64,000 nt of DNA from Natronoarchaeum rubrum (GCF_024494695.1 NZ_JANHDP010000008.1:192059-256058), one strand, 5' to 3'; counted from the stretch's first letter, positions 41,101-50,117 are shown. The notes: generated by a model from the letters alone, not told the origin. Made by a program: numbers and translations.

Positions 41101-41586
41101 CTCGTACTCGGCCAACTTCTCGACATCGGCGTCGCCGTCGAGCGCCCAGGTCATTTCGCCGGTGATCCGAAGCGCTTCGTACTCCTCGAGCACATCCTCG
41201 ACGGTGTCCTGGAGAAACGTGATCATGTCGTCCGGGTCGAACTCGCCGTCGCGGCGGTAGGTGTCCGCCGGAGAGAGGACCGTGAGCGCGCCCGATTCGA
41301 GCGCGGCGTCGACGTCGATCCCGCCCTCGCGCAATGCGGCGAGCACGTCGGCCCGCGAGTTGTCGTCGGTGACGTACAGGCAGTGCTCGCCGTCGGCCAG
41401 ACCCTGCTGGACGAACGGGACGACGGCTGCGAACTGCTCGGCGCGTGACTCGTAGAGCAACGCGATGTGGTCGTGTCCATCGGGCGGTTCGACGGGCCCG
41501 CGGTCGGCGTCGCCGAGCGCCAGATCGTCGAGGCCGCTCTCGCGGCCCCGGCGCTCGATCGCGCCGTGCTCCGTGGAGCCACTCAT
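38173..41586 (-). CDS. Large multi-domain sensory regulator: MEDS domain, about four GAF domains, Bat-type HTH_10
   Basis: 1137 residues with no transmembrane helix. Residues about 38-214 (HIALLYESRAEQFAAVVPFVQQGLADGEHCLYVTDD to ALSRNLYYTPP) are a MEDS (DcmR sensory) domain. GAF-like domains follow at about 252-408, 410-568, 578-720 and 735-890. The first two are clear repeats of each other (FEEKVRRLLELGREYLGLDIGFL and FDEKIDALLALGAERFGVDVGML; YGTLCFAD and YGTICFVD). The last 240 residues are the Bat-type DNA-binding part with the HTH_10 helix pair LTPRQIEALRTAFHSGYFETPRTRSGSEVAASMDITQPTFNDHL. There is no kinase or receiver domain, so it acts as a one-component regulator. Its ligands and targets are unknown. 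Confidence 0.88.
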   Translation of the reverse strand: MSGSTEHGAIERRGRESGLDDLALGDADRGPVEPPDGHDHIALLYESRAEQFAAVVPFVQQGLADGEHCLYVTDDNSRADVLAALREGGIDVDAALESGALTVLSPADTYRRDGEFDPDDMITFLQDTVEDVLEEYEALRITGEMTWALDGDADVEKLAEYERRFDETLPTGDCIALCQYNRDRFPPAAVRDIVRAHPHLVHDGALSRNLYYTPPAELASSDRADREVDRMLGELRDQTVAKTSLQSHERFLAKLYETIAAPDATFEEKVRRLLELGREYLGLDIGFLSQIDGDAFEIVDAVGSHEQIQPGATAPVSQTYCRRVLEGDGPLGVADAAAEGWEADPAYERYGLESFLGVTVSVDADQYGTLCFADTSARDYPFSEGQQTFVELMGEWLGYELDRVERERYLRRAYDVTSDTDRSFDEKIDALLALGAERFGVDVGMLTRDRGDDFEIEAMHGHHPELDEGATTPTSSTHYCREVVAECETRSVSDAAAAGWSDDPLYDAFGLECYAGVEVAVGDEPYGTICFVDRSPRDAEFSSGERTFLELIGQWVEYELERRHRENRLAALNGLSRDLMEPETAAETASRVVTAAEETLALPVAAVAIDADDTGALEPLAATEAGERLLAEQSPLAVGEGVGWEAFVNDEPRRRADLGVETDGGSVSELAAFPLGKQGVFVVGATESGGFSSTDYDFVETAAANVGAAFGRTRREQQLRSREATLEERTETLARLDRINSIIRNIDQALVGASSREEIHRVVCEALAGDDAPYELAWVGEVDAVDEAVTPAERAGASSCYLEEIEVTSAGDVETLEPAGRALRTGEVEVVDEVVGDPPFEPWQQVALERGYQSVAALPLAHGDTTFGVLSVYAAEQGVFDELERDVLTELSDTIAYAASALKTKRALVSDEVTELDFSVSDDDFSVASLTRDADCTFVHENVVPQADGGLRAFFRTHGAAPGAIRDAAVGLSIRDLSLVSERADDGERVCLFEALLDDDCPAATVLDHGGRLARLRAEDGEAQVSIEIASGEPAREFAESFRSRYPEATFTGKRTRERSQETLTEFHAALTDDLTPRQIEALRTAFHSGYFETPRTRSGSEVAASMDITQPTFNDHLRAGQRKLFEQLFTSESGDG

Positions 41587-42072
41587 GGATTGGGCTCTCG
41601 TGGAGTGCGGCGGGTCGTTCGGCGTGCGGCACGACCTTTCGTTCGCGGAGTCGGGCGTTCGGGGCGTATCATATGAGTTGCTGGCGCGAGGAACGTCGCT
41701 GACGCGGTCCGGTCGGAATCGGCGTCGGCGCGACTAACCAATCGAGTACCGGTTCGAACGCCCCGTACGGAAATAAGCGCGCCGTCTATCCCGTATCAGT
41801 TCACGTACGTGTCGGCAGGGCCGAGCAGGTTCCGAGCCTCCAGAGCGGTGCCGACGACCATCGGCGCCAGACGCCGGAAGACGACGGTCGCGGGACCGTT
41901 CGGCGAACACGAACGCCCGAACGGTTTTCCACGAGTTCGACGTAACCAGCCCCGGGGAAACACATGGATAGCGTTCTGACACGAGAGCGGACGGATACGC
42001 TCGCCAAATCGGTTTTGCGGCCGCACCCGTCCGCTCCGTCAGATTTACCACACGGCCGACAATAGAACGTTC
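41587..42072. other. Intergenic region, 486 bp
   Basis: The region separates two divergent regulator genes. A gtatcatatgag motif at about 41,670 is a possible promoter for the large regulator, and a gatttacc box at 42042 serves the ArsR-type gene. The short open frames here are basic in composition, unlike haloarchaeal proteins. I see no RNA gene or repeat. Confidence 0.5.
42041..42048 (+). promoter_or_regulatory. TATA-like element for the ArsR-type zinc protein
   Basis: AGATTTAC is centred about 28 nt before the ATG at 42073, the leaderless spacing. Confidence 0.5.
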
Positions 42073-43047
42073 ATGAGCCAGTTCGACCGGACGACCGATT
42101 CCGGCGCGAAAGCAGACGCGGAGTCCGACCGCGACGCCGACGAGTCGGAACCGGTCGCGCGAACCGAGTCGTGCATGTCGCCCTCGGACGTGTTCGCCAC
42201 CCTCGGGAACGACACGCGCGTCGAGATCCTTCGCGCGCTGCTGGAACTCGGCGCCGACGAGGAGCCAGTCAGCTTCACCGATCTCTTCGAGCAGGTCGAC
42301 ATCGAGGACAGCGCGAACTTCAGCTACCACCTTCGCAAGCTCACCGGCCACTTCGTCAAGCAGGGCGACGACGGCTACGAGTTCCGCTACCCCGGACGCA
42401 AGGTCGTGAGCTCGATCTTCACGGGGACGCTCACCGAGCGCGCGCAGGTCGGCTTCTTCCCGGCGGAGGGGACCTGTTACGCCTGCGACGGCGACCTCCA
42501 CGGCTGGTACGTCGACGACACGCTCTCGATCGGCTGCACCGACTGCGGCACGGTGCAGGTGAGCTACCCGTTCCCCTCGGGCGCGCTCGACGACAGGGAA
42601 CCCGAAGACTTTCTTCAGGCGTTCCACCACTACGTCCGCCACCACTACTGCCTCGCCGCGGACGGCGTCTGTCCGGAGTGTACCGGATCGGTCGACACGG
42701 CGCTCGTCCGCGACCCCGAGGAGGACGATCTGGACGTCGCCGTCACCCACCGCTGTGGGCGCTGTGGCTACCGGCTTCGATCGACCGTCGGCGTCACGCT
42801 GCTCGACGACGCCGACGTGCTCGTGTTCCACTCGAAACGCGGCGTCGACCTGAACACGGCGTCCTTCTGGCAGTTCGACTGGTGCGTGAGCGACGCGCGG
42901 ACGGAAATCGTCTCCGAGGAGCCGCTGCGCGTCCAACTCACGCTGCCCTGCGACGGCGACGCGCTTCGGGTACTCGTGGACGAATCGGTCAGCGTCGTCG
43001 ACACCGAGATCGTCGATGCGGACGTCACCGACGCTCCCGAAGCGTAG
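42073..43047 (+). CDS. ArsR-type winged-helix regulator with zinc-ribbon C-terminal domain
   Basis: 324 residues. An acidic N-terminal tail of about 33 residues precedes a winged helix (MSPSDVFATLGNDTRVEILRALLELG, then FTDLFEQVDIEDSANFSYHLRKLTGHFVKQGDDGYEF), the ArsR plan. The C-terminal part carries three CxxC pairs (CYACDGDL, CTDCGTV, CPECTGS) and RCGRCGY, so one or two zinc ribbons. Many haloarchaeal proteins combine this helix with a DUF7351-like zinc domain. It may be a redox- or metal-responsive regulator, and its location next to sod is suggestive only. Confidence 0.82.
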   Translation: MSQFDRTTDSGAKADAESDRDADESEPVARTESCMSPSDVFATLGNDTRVEILRALLELGADEEPVSFTDLFEQVDIEDSANFSYHLRKLTGHFVKQGDDGYEFRYPGRKVVSSIFTGTLTERAQVGFFPAEGTCYACDGDLHGWYVDDTLSIGCTDCGTVQVSYPFPSGALDDREPEDFLQAFHHYVRHHYCLAADGVCPECTGSVDTALVRDPEEDDLDVAVTHRCGRCGYRLRSTVGVTLLDDADVLVFHSKRGVDLNTASFWQFDWCVSDARTEIVSEEPLRVQLTLPCDGDALRVLVDESVSVVDTEIVDADVTDAPEA

Positions 43048-43142
43048 TACGGCATCGGAACGACACGGGATCACAGAAACGAAAAACGAATCCGGGCGGA
43101 CCGGACTCGCGAGCCACGGTAGCGGTAGTTCGGCCGAGCGGC

Positions 43143-43745
43143 TTACTCGAACTGCTCGACAGCCCGCTCGTAGCGACTGGACGGTTCGTCCCAGTCGACG
43201 ACCTCGAAGAAGTTCTCGACGAACTCGCCGCGGGCGGGGCCGTAGTCGTGGTAGTAGGAGTGCTCCCAGACGTCGAGCGCCAGAATCGGGTGGGAGCCCC
43301 AGAGCGCGCCCTGGTCGTGCTTGTCGACGACGACGTTGCGGAGCTGGTTGCTAAAGGAGTCGTAGACCAGCAGCGCCCAGCCGCCGGCGGCCGAGGCGGC
43401 GGCCTCGAACTCGCCCTGCCAGGCCTCGTAGGAGCCGAAGTCCTCTGCGATGCGGTCGGCGAGGTCGCCCTCGGGCGCGTCGCCGCCCTCGGGGCTCATC
43501 GACTGCCAGAACAGGTCGTGGAGAACGTGCCCGGAGCCGTTGTGCGTGACGTTCCGGATGGCGCCGGCCGACGACGAGAACTCGCCTTCCTCGCGGTTCT
43601 CTGCGAGGGTTTCTTCGGCGGCGTTCCAGCCGTTGACGTAGCCCTGGTGGTGCGTGTCGTGATGCCAGGTGAGTACCTGTTCGCTGATGTGCGGTTCGAG
43701 CGCGTCGTAGTCGTACGGCAGCGGCGGCAGTTCGTAGTCGCTCAT
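43143..43745 (-). CDS. sod: Superoxide dismutase (Mn/Fe type)
   Basis: 200 residues. The ligand residues are all present: His in VLTWHHDTHHQGYVNG (first His) and HVLHDLFWQSM (second), then Asp and His in ALDVWEHSYYHDYG. GGWALLVYDSFSNQL is the conserved core. Halobacterial SODs are usually Mn-dependent. The enzyme disproportionates superoxide in the cytosol. It is a single gene; its 5' region (43746-43850) has no strong TATA element. Confidence 0.96.
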   Translation of the reverse strand: MSDYELPPLPYDYDALEPHISEQVLTWHHDTHHQGYVNGWNAAEETLAENREEGEFSSSAGAIRNVTHNGSGHVLHDLFWQSMSPEGGDAPEGDLADRIAEDFGSYEAWQGEFEAAASAAGGWALLVYDSFSNQLRNVVVDKHDQGALWGSHPILALDVWEHSYYHDYGPARGEFVENFFEVVDWDEPSSRYERAVEQFE

Positions 43746-44203
43746 ATTGATGCGTCTTCCCCTACGAATGCTTGCGACATGAAGTTTCTCTGTAGCGCCT
43801 TTTAGTAGATCTCGTGACTGGTTTCGAAGTCATGTTTCAATTGCAGAGCGGCGCCAGTAGCGGAGATGGCCAACACTCCTGTCAAAACATACCACTATCG
43901 ACGTTCGGCCTCCGTGACGCTTATGTGTGGATGAGAGACCGTGTGAAGGTCCAAGCGAAGAGACGCTTCGAATCGGCGCCGTCGAGAGCCAGTCCGACGA
44001 CGAACCGAACCGCTGACCCCGCATCCTCGTACGATGACACTCACTGCGCCACGATGCCGCGGCGTCGGAAGCCGGTCTACGGGATTCAGAAGCCGACCGC
44101 GTGGAAGCCGACCAGCGGGAACGCGAGCGGTGGATACGCCGTCCACAATAGTGCCGCCACTACCCGACGAGCGTCGAAAGAAAAACCGAACGGAGAGTCG
44201 GCG
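43746..44203. other. Intergenic region, 458 bp
   Basis: The stretch lies between the sod start and the secY stop. I see no tRNA, RNase P or SRP RNA sequence and no credible open frame. It holds the sod promoter and the end of the ribosomal operon; no oligo-T terminator is obvious. Confidence 0.45.
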
Positions 44204-45661
44204 CTACTTCCCGAACATGTCCCGCATCATCGGGTGCATCTCCATGAGCTGCTCCTCGGCGATCTCCTCGTACAGCTTGTACGTGATCGAGACCGTCAGC
44301 AGCAGCCCGGTGCCGGTCACCGTCCCGATGGTACCGAGCATGTTCGCCATCACGGCCAGCAGGCCGACCAGCGCGCCGCCGATGACGGTCACTTGCGGGA
44401 TGTACCGCTCCATGACCTTCTCGAGCACGCCGGTGTTCTGGCGGAATCCGGGGATCTGCATCCCGGAGTTCTGGATCTGTTTCGCCGTCGATTCCGGGCC
44501 CATGTCGGTCGTCTCGACCCAGAAGATGGCGAACACGGCGCCGCCGACGATCATGACGGTCAGGTCGATCCCGACCCGGAGCATGATCTGCCAGATCTCG
44601 TAGTTGGCGGCCGAGCCGCCGGCCCACCACATCCACTGGTCGGGGGAGTAGATCGGCGACGTGTAGTAGAAGAACCCGCTGACCGGGCTCCCCTGCTGGT
44701 AGACGCCGAGCCACGACGGCATTCCCGCGGTCCTGTTGAGGATCTGCCCGAGGAACTGCAGGTTCGCCTGCAGCGCGCGGACGAGGATCATCGGCAGGAC
44801 GCTCGCGTAGATGAGTTTCACCGGGAAGCGACCGCGAGCCCCTTTCACGCGGCTGTGCGAGAGGGGGATCTCCACGCGGACGCTCTCGGCGTACACGACG
44901 ACGACGAAGATCAGCACCGTCGTGAACAGCGCGAGCAGTTGGCCCTCGCCGAAGATCAGGTACTGGAGCCCGCTGCCGCCGACCAGCGAGCCCTCGGGGC
45001 CCGCCCGGCCGAGCGCGATGTCGAACCAGGTCGGGAAGAACCCGCCGGCCCGCGGGCTAAACAGCCCGGACACGAGCTTCTGGCTGACGCCGGCGATGAT
45101 GAACAGCCCGACGCCGCTCCCGACCCCCCACTTGGAGACGATCTCGTCCATGTAGAGGATCAGGATTCCGCCGACGACGATCTGTGCGAACACCAGCAGC
45201 TCGAGGCCGAGCTGGGAGATGCCCAGCTGGCTCGCGAGATTGGGGTCGACGGTCAGGAGGCCCGCCCAGACGGTCGGGATGGCCATCATGACGGTCATCA
45301 CGACCACCAGCAGCTTCTGGAGGCCCTGATAGAGGACCTGATCGCGCGGATCGTCCGTGTCCAGCCCGAGCAGGTCGGTCCCACCCAGCAGCTGCAGCAC
45401 GATGCTCGCGGTGACGATCGGCGCGATGCCGACCTGCATCAGCGTCCCCTGACCGACGGCCAGGATCGACTGGAACTGCTGGAACAGTGCGCTCTCCGAG
45501 CCGCGGGGCACGCCGACCAAGTAGATGTTGGTCAGCAGGAAGTACAGCATCAGTACTCCGCCAGTCCACAGCAGCTTGCGCTTGAACGGCACGTGGCTCT
45601 TCGGCTGGCGGACGATCGGCATCCGCGTCAGGACCGGTTCAGCGACCTCCTTCCATCCCAT
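44204..45661 (-). CDS. secY: Preprotein translocase subunit SecY
   Basis: 485 residues with about ten helices. SHVPFKRKLLWTGGVLMLYFLLTNIYLVG is the N terminus with helix 1. LLGGTDLLGLDTDDPRDQVLYQGLQKLLVVVMTVMMAIP and VRVEIPLSHSRVKGARGRFPVKLIYASVLPMILVRALQ contain the cytosolic loop with Arg residues that bind ribosomes. PGFRQNTGVLEKVMERYIPQVTVIGG is another family block. It forms the Sec pore with SecE and Sec61beta. It is the last gene of the ribosomal superoperon, 3 bp after the uL15 gene, which couples translation and export capacity. Confidence 0.97.
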   Translation of the reverse strand: MGWKEVAEPVLTRMPIVRQPKSHVPFKRKLLWTGGVLMLYFLLTNIYLVGVPRGSESALFQQFQSILAVGQGTLMQVGIAPIVTASIVLQLLGGTDLLGLDTDDPRDQVLYQGLQKLLVVVMTVMMAIPTVWAGLLTVDPNLASQLGISQLGLELLVFAQIVVGGILILYMDEIVSKWGVGSGVGLFIIAGVSQKLVSGLFSPRAGGFFPTWFDIALGRAGPEGSLVGGSGLQYLIFGEGQLLALFTTVLIFVVVVYAESVRVEIPLSHSRVKGARGRFPVKLIYASVLPMILVRALQANLQFLGQILNRTAGMPSWLGVYQQGSPVSGFFYYTSPIYSPDQWMWWAGGSAANYEIWQIMLRVGIDLTVMIVGGAVFAIFWVETTDMGPESTAKQIQNSGMQIPGFRQNTGVLEKVMERYIPQVTVIGGALVGLLAVMANMLGTIGTVTGTGLLLTVSITYKLYEEIAEEQLMEMHPMMRDMFGK

Positions 45662-45664
45662 GTC

Positions 45665-46168
45665 TTACTCCCCGTCTGCCTCTGTCTGGGATACGTCTTG
45701 TGGTTCGTCCTCGTCCTCGGCTTCCTCGGCGCGGTCGCTCAGGGTCGCCTCGCCGTCTGCCTCCTCGATGAGCGCGCGAGCGCTCGCGGAGAAGGCGTCG
45801 GCGACGACTTCGAGCTGGTTGCGGACCTGCCCACCGCCGAGCACCTTGACGACGTCGGCCTCGTGGCCGTCCTCGACGATGTCGCGCGCGTCGAGGCGGA
45901 ACCCGTCGTCGGTCTCCTCGGCGAGGCCATCCGCCGCGTATACGGCGGCGTCCTCGTCGAGCTTCTGGACCGCGATCTCGAGAACCTCGTCCTGAACGGA
46001 CTCGGGTCGGGTGAAGCCGTGTTTGCCGAGCGGTTCGTAGTTGTGGAACTCGTGTTTGTCGCGCCCGGCCGCGCCGCGGCCGCCCCGGTGGCCGGCCCCG
46101 CGGCGGTTCTTGTGGGAACCGCCGCCGTGCGTGCGCGAACCGCGCTGGCGTCGTTTCTTGCTGGTCAT
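45665..46168 (-). CDS. rpl15: Ribosomal protein uL15 (L15)
   Basis: 167 residues. The basic, Gly-rich start (SKKRRQRGSRTHGGGSHKNRRGAGHRGGRG) and KHGFTRPESVQ are the archaeal uL15 marks. A long acidic C-terminal tail follows the globular part, common in halophiles. It helps assemble the large subunit around 23S rRNA domain II. Confidence 0.96.
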   Translation of the reverse strand: MTSKKRRQRGSRTHGGGSHKNRRGAGHRGGRGAAGRDKHEFHNYEPLGKHGFTRPESVQDEVLEIAVQKLDEDAAVYAADGLAEETDDGFRLDARDIVEDGHEADVVKVLGGGQVRNQLEVVADAFSASARALIEEADGEATLSDRAEEAEDEDEPQDVSQTEADGE

Positions 46169-46172
46169 GATC

Positions 46173-46640
46173 TTATCGCATCGCTGTGAGGAGGTCGTCG
46201 ATCTCCTCGGAGGTGTGTTTGCCGAGCTGCCCGCCCTCCTTGGTCGGGTGCTTGATGCCCTCGTGGCCGCTGCGCGGCGGGTGCAGCCGAAGCACCGGCG
46301 AGAGCCCCTCGTCCTGGAGCTTCGTCTCCTCGTCGATCAGCGCAGCCGCGAGGTCGCTGGCATCGTCGTAGTCCGTGTTGTCGGCGATCCACTCGTCGTC
46401 GACCTCGGCGTCGCCCTCGAGGGGCTCGGCGCGCTTGGCCAGCAGCGTCTCGACGACGTCCTGGCTGGGCTGGCCGTGGGCAACGTAGTCGTTGACCTTG
46501 TGGACCATCCCGGTGTAGGCTTCCGTCTCGGGGACGAGCGTGCAGTGGTTGATCCGCGAGAGGTTCAGCATCGAGAGCGTGTCCTCGACGCCGCCCTCCA
46601 TGTTCACTTCGCTCCGGAGCTGAACGACTGCTTTCGTCAT
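46173..46640 (-). CDS. rpl30: Ribosomal protein uL30 (L30)
   Basis: 155 residues, the longer archaeal form with a C-terminal extension past the short bacterial domain. The core is [49 protein letters not shown]. The tail contains [25 protein letters not shown], as in other archaea. Its start overlaps the uS5 stop by ATGA. Confidence 0.95.
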   Translation of the reverse strand: MTKAVVQLRSEVNMEGGVEDTLSMLNLSRINHCTLVPETEAYTGMVHKVNDYVAHGQPSQDVVETLLAKRAEPLEGDAEVDDEWIADNTDYDDASDLAAALIDEETKLQDEGLSPVLRLHPPRSGHEGIKHPTKEGGQLGKHTSEEIDDLLTAMR

Positions 46641-47281
46641 TCGATCACCTCGCGCTTCTCGAAGGCTCGCTCGGGGACACGCGCTTCGGCCGTGTTCTGG
46701 AGCGCGTTGAACGTCGCCTTCGCGAAGTTCACGGTCGTGCGCGTGTTACCCGAGGAGCGCGTCCACACGTCCTCGATGCCCGCGAGTTCGAGCACGTTGC
46801 GCACCGTTTCGCCGCCCGCAAGGCCGAGGCCTCGCGGCGCGGGTCGCAGTTCGACTTCGACGGAGCCGGCCTTGCCGGTCGAGCGCAGCGCGACCGTGTG
46901 GGGACGGCCACAGCCACACTCCCAGGAGCCACAGCCCCGCGAGACGTTGATCATGTTCAGCTTGGCGATGTCGATCGCCTTCTGGATCGCGGCGCCGACC
47001 TGGTCGTCGCGGCCCTCGGCGTAGCCGACGAACCCGTCGCGGTTGCCGATGGCGACGACGCAGCGGAACTTGACTCGGCGACCCGAGTCGGTCATCCGCT
47101 GTACCATGTTGATGTCCAGCACCTCGTCTTCCAGCCCCGGCAGGAGCTGGTCGACGACCTCCGGCTCCTTCAGGGGAAGACCGGAGTTGAGGGCGTCCTC
47201 CATCGTGTCGATTTCGCCCTCCTGTACCTTGCGCCCGAGCCGGGTGACCGGTTCCCAGGCGTCGTTGTAGTTTGCGCTCAT
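46637..47281 (-). CDS. rps5: Ribosomal protein uS5 (S5)
   Basis: 214 residues. The RNA-binding domain holds [45 protein letters not shown]. The C-terminal half reads [57 protein letters not shown] four-Cys-like patch ([13 protein letters not shown]) is present. It sits at the small-subunit mRNA entry and contributes to decoding accuracy. It overlaps the uL18 gene by 4 bp. Confidence 0.96.
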   Translation of the reverse strand: MSANYNDAWEPVTRLGRKVQEGEIDTMEDALNSGLPLKEPEVVDQLLPGLEDEVLDINMVQRMTDSGRRVKFRCVVAIGNRDGFVGYAEGRDDQVGAAIQKAIDIAKLNMINVSRGCGSWECGCGRPHTVALRSTGKAGSVEVELRPAPRGLGLAGGETVRNVLELAGIEDVWTRSSGNTRTTVNFAKATFNALQNTAEARVPERAFEKREVIE

Positions 47282-47826
47282 TCTAGGATCTCCTCCCGCA
47301 CTTCGTCGAAGTGCTCGGGCAGTTCAGCCGCGTCGAACTCGCCGCTGTACAGCGGCTCGTCGAGCTGCTCGGCGTACTCGGCGATGTGCTCGCCGCGGTT
47401 ACGCGACCAGTCCGCCAGCACGCTCTCGTTGTGGGGAATCTCGACGCCCGCGTCGATCGCCCCTTCCTGTACTGCGAAGACTTTGCTCCCTTCCGTCGCC
47501 GTGTTGAGGCCGATGTCCAGCACCGCTTCCTCCAGACCGGCGTCGATCGCGCGCTGACCAGCGAGCAGTCCTGTCAGGTAGGCGGCGGGGAGGTTACCCG
47601 TCGGGGCTTCCCAGCCGTACTCTGCCAGATCGCTGGAGTTCGCGCTTACCTCGGTCTCGTCGCCCTGCGGTCCGGGGACGATCAGCTGCGCCGAGACGTG
47701 CTTGTTGCTCTTTCGAGCGACAAGCCGCGGTTTGCCGGATTTGAGGAGGCGCAACCTCTGGTGGTAGTCGGTCCGGACCTCGCGGCGGCGCCGCATCGGC
47801 ACCTTGTATCGTGGTCCACTCGCCAT
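47278..47826 (-). CDS. rpl18: Ribosomal protein uL18 (L18)
   Basis: 182 residues. [46 protein letters not shown] is the conserved 5S rRNA-binding start of archaeal and eukaryotic uL18. [26 protein letters not shown] follows. It forms the 5S RNP with uL5. Confidence 0.96.
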   Translation of the reverse strand: MASGPRYKVPMRRRREVRTDYHQRLRLLKSGKPRLVARKSNKHVSAQLIVPGPQGDETEVSANSSDLAEYGWEAPTGNLPAAYLTGLLAGQRAIDAGLEEAVLDIGLNTATEGSKVFAVQEGAIDAGVEIPHNESVLADWSRNRGEHIAEYAEQLDEPLYSGEFDAAELPEHFDEVREEILE

Positions 47827-48296
47827 TATTGATCACCTTCGACGTCGACTTCGACGTCGTAGTTGTTCTCGATGTAGTTCACCAGCCGCTTGCGGTCGCG
47901 GAACTCCCCGCCGCGAGACTTGTTGTACAGCTCGCGGTACTGTCCGGGATCGATCGCCCCGGAGTCGCGGAGTTCGCGGAGAAGCTGACGCTGGGCTCGC
48001 ACTTTGCCTCGCCACTCGTCTTTGGGATCCTGCCGCGCGCCGGCCTTGCCCTGGCGCGTGCCGGGGCCTTTCTGGTGGCCGTAGGCGCGTTTCTCGGCGC
48101 GCTCGCGTGCGCGGCCTCGAGAGTTGCCCTTCTTTTCTTCGGCGCGGATGGTTCCCTGATCGACGAGCTCGCGGATGTCCTCGCGGGTGATCGCGTCGAC
48201 GATCTCGCCCTGCTGGTCGGGGTCGAACCAGACGCGGTTCTTCCCGACGTCGAGCACGTCCGCTGCGAGTCGCTTCTGTGAGCTCAGATCCGTCAT
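47826..48296 (-). CDS. rpl19e: Ribosomal protein eL19 (L19e)
   Basis: 156 residues. [23 protein letters not shown] and the basic stretch [39 protein letters not shown] are typical of eL19, a protein absent from bacteria. It bridges the two subunits. It overlaps eL32 by 4 bp on one side and abuts uL18 on the other. Confidence 0.96.
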   Translation of the reverse strand: MTDLSSQKRLAADVLDVGKNRVWFDPDQQGEIVDAITREDIRELVDQGTIRAEEKKGNSRGRARERAEKRAYGHQKGPGTRQGKAGARQDPKDEWRGKVRAQRQLLRELRDSGAIDPGQYRELYNKSRGGEFRDRKRLVNYIENNYDVEVDVEGDQ

Positions 48297-49000
48297 TGTT
48301 CGACCTCCACTTCGACGTAGGTCGGGTTCAGCACCCGGATCTCTGCGTCTTCGGCCTGCTCCTCGATGCGCTCGCGCTTGCGCGCGCCGACCGACGAGGC
48401 GATCCGTACGGCCTCGGTGTCGGGGTCGACGCCCTCGAGGTCGTCCGTGTTGTGGACGCGGACCTCCTCGAAGCCGCTGGGGTGCTTCCCGCGAACGGCC
48501 TCGGGCGTCCGGTAGCCGGCCTCGACCATGTCGCCCTTGCCCTTGTGACCGCGGCGCATCTTCGAGAGCGCGCCGCGGGGCTTGCGCCAGGACTCGGGGA
48601 TTCGCTTCTTCTTGTGGTAGTCCTGCTGCCGGAACGCCGGCTTGCCGACCCGCTTGCGCTGGTCGAGCAGGCGCTGTTCGTTCTCCGAGAGGTCGGGCGT
48701 CTTGGAGGCCAGCCCGCGGGGCTGGAGCTCCGTCTCGACGTCTTCCTCCTCGGCCTCTTCCTCGGCGGCTTCGTCTTCGATCTCGGCTTCGGTCTCGGCG
48801 TCCTCGTCGACTTCGAGGTCGCCGACGTCGGCCTTGATACGGGCAGCCAGCGCGTTACCGATGCCGTCTGCGCTCGAGAGGTCATCCTGGCTCGCCGCCT
48901 TGATGTCCTCGACCGACTCGAAGCCGGCCTCGCGGAGCGCTTCGGCCTTACTGTCGCCGACGCCGCTGATGTCTTCTAGCGTTTCGGGGTCGTCTGCCAT
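48293..49000 (-). CDS. rpl32e: Ribosomal protein eL32 (L32e) with N-terminal helix-hairpin-helix extension
   Basis: 235 residues. The first 55 residues ([48 protein letters not shown]) form a helix-hairpin-helix domain, and an acidic Glu-rich linker of about 35 residues follows. The ribosomal core starts near residue 100 ([46 protein letters not shown]). Such an extension is known in haloarchaeal eL32. The core binds 23S rRNA near the polypeptide exit region. Confidence 0.95.
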   Translation of the reverse strand: MADDPETLEDISGVGDSKAEALREAGFESVEDIKAASQDDLSSADGIGNALAARIKADVGDLEVDEDAETEAEIEDEAAEEEAEEEDVETELQPRGLASKTPDLSENEQRLLDQRKRVGKPAFRQQDYHKKKRIPESWRKPRGALSKMRRGHKGKGDMVEAGYRTPEAVRGKHPSGFEEVRVHNTDDLEGVDPDTEAVRIASSVGARKRERIEEQAEDAEIRVLNPTYVEVEVEQ

Positions 49001-49003
49001 CTA

Positions 49004-49537
49004 TCAGGCACCTCCTTTGGCGGGTTTCTCGGTGATGTAGACGCCGTCCTGGAAGACGCGAACGTCCTTCCCCGAGACCGTCGTCAGCTGTTCGATGTCG
49101 GCGGCCGTCTGGCCGACCGCTTCCTTGTCGGGCCCCGAGACCGTGATCAGTTCCTCGTCGACCTCGACGTCGGTGTCGCCGTGGACCTGCGTCCGACGGG
49201 CGGCCTTCTCGCCGAGGAAGTTCTCGATCACGACCTCGCCGTTCTCGGCGCGCACCTGCATCGGGAAGTGGGAGTAGAACACTTCGAGCGTGTACTCCCA
49301 GCCCTCGGAGACGCCGTGGATCATGTTCGCGACGTGGCTGCGGAACGTGCCGACCGTCGCGTTGGTCTTCGCGTCCTCGTTCTCGCTCTCGATGACGACG
49401 GCGCCGTCGTCGACCGAGACCGTCACGTCGGGGTACCAGAGGCGCCGTGTGACGCTTCCGTTCGGTCCCTCGACGGTCAGCTCGAGGTGGTCGACCTCGG
49501 CGCTGACCTCGTCCGGTAGTTCGACTGTTTCCTTCAT
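49004..49537 (-). CDS. rpl6: Ribosomal protein uL6 (L6)
   Basis: 177 residues, two copies of the uL6 beta-alpha fold. VELPDEVSAEVDHLELTVEGPNGSVTRRLWYPDVTVSVDDG is the first and RTQVHGDTDVEVDEELITVSGPDKEAVGQTAADIEQL the second. FPMQVRAENGEVVIENFLGEKAARR joins them. It supports the factor-binding site near the sarcin-ricin loop. Confidence 0.95.
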   Translation of the reverse strand: MKETVELPDEVSAEVDHLELTVEGPNGSVTRRLWYPDVTVSVDDGAVVIESENEDAKTNATVGTFRSHVANMIHGVSEGWEYTLEVFYSHFPMQVRAENGEVVIENFLGEKAARRTQVHGDTDVEVDEELITVSGPDKEAVGQTAADIEQLTTVSGKDVRVFQDGVYITEKPAKGGA

Positions 49538-49539
49538 TG

Positions 49540-49932
49540 TCAGTACACGTACGCGATGACCTGGCCACCGATGCCCTGTTCGCGGGCCTCGTAGTGGCTC
49601 ATGATGCCGTGGCTGGTCGTGACGACGAGCGTCCCGTAGTCACGGGCGGGGAGGAACCGCTTCTCCCACTTCTCGAACTCGTCGGCGCCAGCGGAGTAAC
49701 GGGGCTTGACCGGCCCGCACTCGTTGATGGCACCCTTCAATTCGACCTCGAACTGACCGGACTTGCCGTCGTCGACGAACTCGAAGCTGTCGACGTACCC
49801 GCGGTCGTAGAAGACCTCGAGTACCTGTCCGATCTCGTTCGAGGCGGGCGATACCTCGTGCGTGAGATGCCCCACGCTCTCGGCGTTGCTGATGCCGGAA
49901 AGCGCGTTGCTGAGGGGATCGTTTGCTGTCAT
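49540..49932 (-). CDS. rps8: Ribosomal protein uS8 (S8)
   Basis: 130 residues from the ATG at 49932; longer upstream readings have no family similarity. NDPLSNALSGISNAESVG opens the domain, and the C-terminal RNA-binding part has ARDYGTLVVTTSHGIMSHYEAREQGIGGQVIAYVY, with the Ser-rich TTSHGIM motif that binds 16S helix 21. Confidence 0.96.
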   Translation of the reverse strand: MTANDPLSNALSGISNAESVGHLTHEVSPASNEIGQVLEVFYDRGYVDSFEFVDDGKSGQFEVELKGAINECGPVKPRYSAGADEFEKWEKRFLPARDYGTLVVTTSHGIMSHYEAREQGIGGQVIAYVY

Positions 49933-49934
49933 GG

Positions 49935-50117
49935 TTATCGATACTTCTTGAATCCCATCGAGCGGGCGATCTCGCGGAAGCACTGTCGACACAGCCAGAT
50001 GTCGTACTTGCCGACCAGTCCCTGCTTGCGGCCGCAGCGCTGGCACTCTTCGAGCTGGCCCGTACGCTTGGTGGCGTGCTCGCCCGTCTGTTCGTTGCCG
50101 TTCTCGCTTTCGCTCAT
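49935..50117 (-). CDS. rps14: Ribosomal protein uS14 (S14), zinc-binding
   Basis: 60 residues. A disordered acidic start is followed by [35 protein letters not shown], with CxxC and CxxC zinc pairs. It binds the 3' domain of 16S rRNA. The start overlaps the uL5 stop by 4 bp. Confidence 0.95.
   Translation of the reverse strand: MSESENGNEQTGEHATKRTGQLEECQRCGRKQGLVGKYDIWLCRQCFREIARSMGFKKYR

Noticed and set aside
38515..41448. A 977-codon open frame antisense to the MEDS-GAF-HTH gene
   Set aside because: Long antisense frames are expected in G+C-rich DNA. The translation has no known domain, and the sense strand carries clear domains over the same length.
41796..42026. A 76-codon open frame in the regulator intergenic region
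   Set aside because: The product is basic and Arg/Pro-rich, there is no promoter at the right distance, and no motif is seen.
43746..44203. RNase P RNA or SRP RNA in the sod-secY gap
   Set aside because: None of the conserved core sequences or long complementary arms are visible.
43814..46189. A 791-codon open frame antisense to secY and rpl15
   Set aside because: It is the complement of two certain genes, with a composition rich in His, Arg and Gln unlike haloarchaeal proteins.
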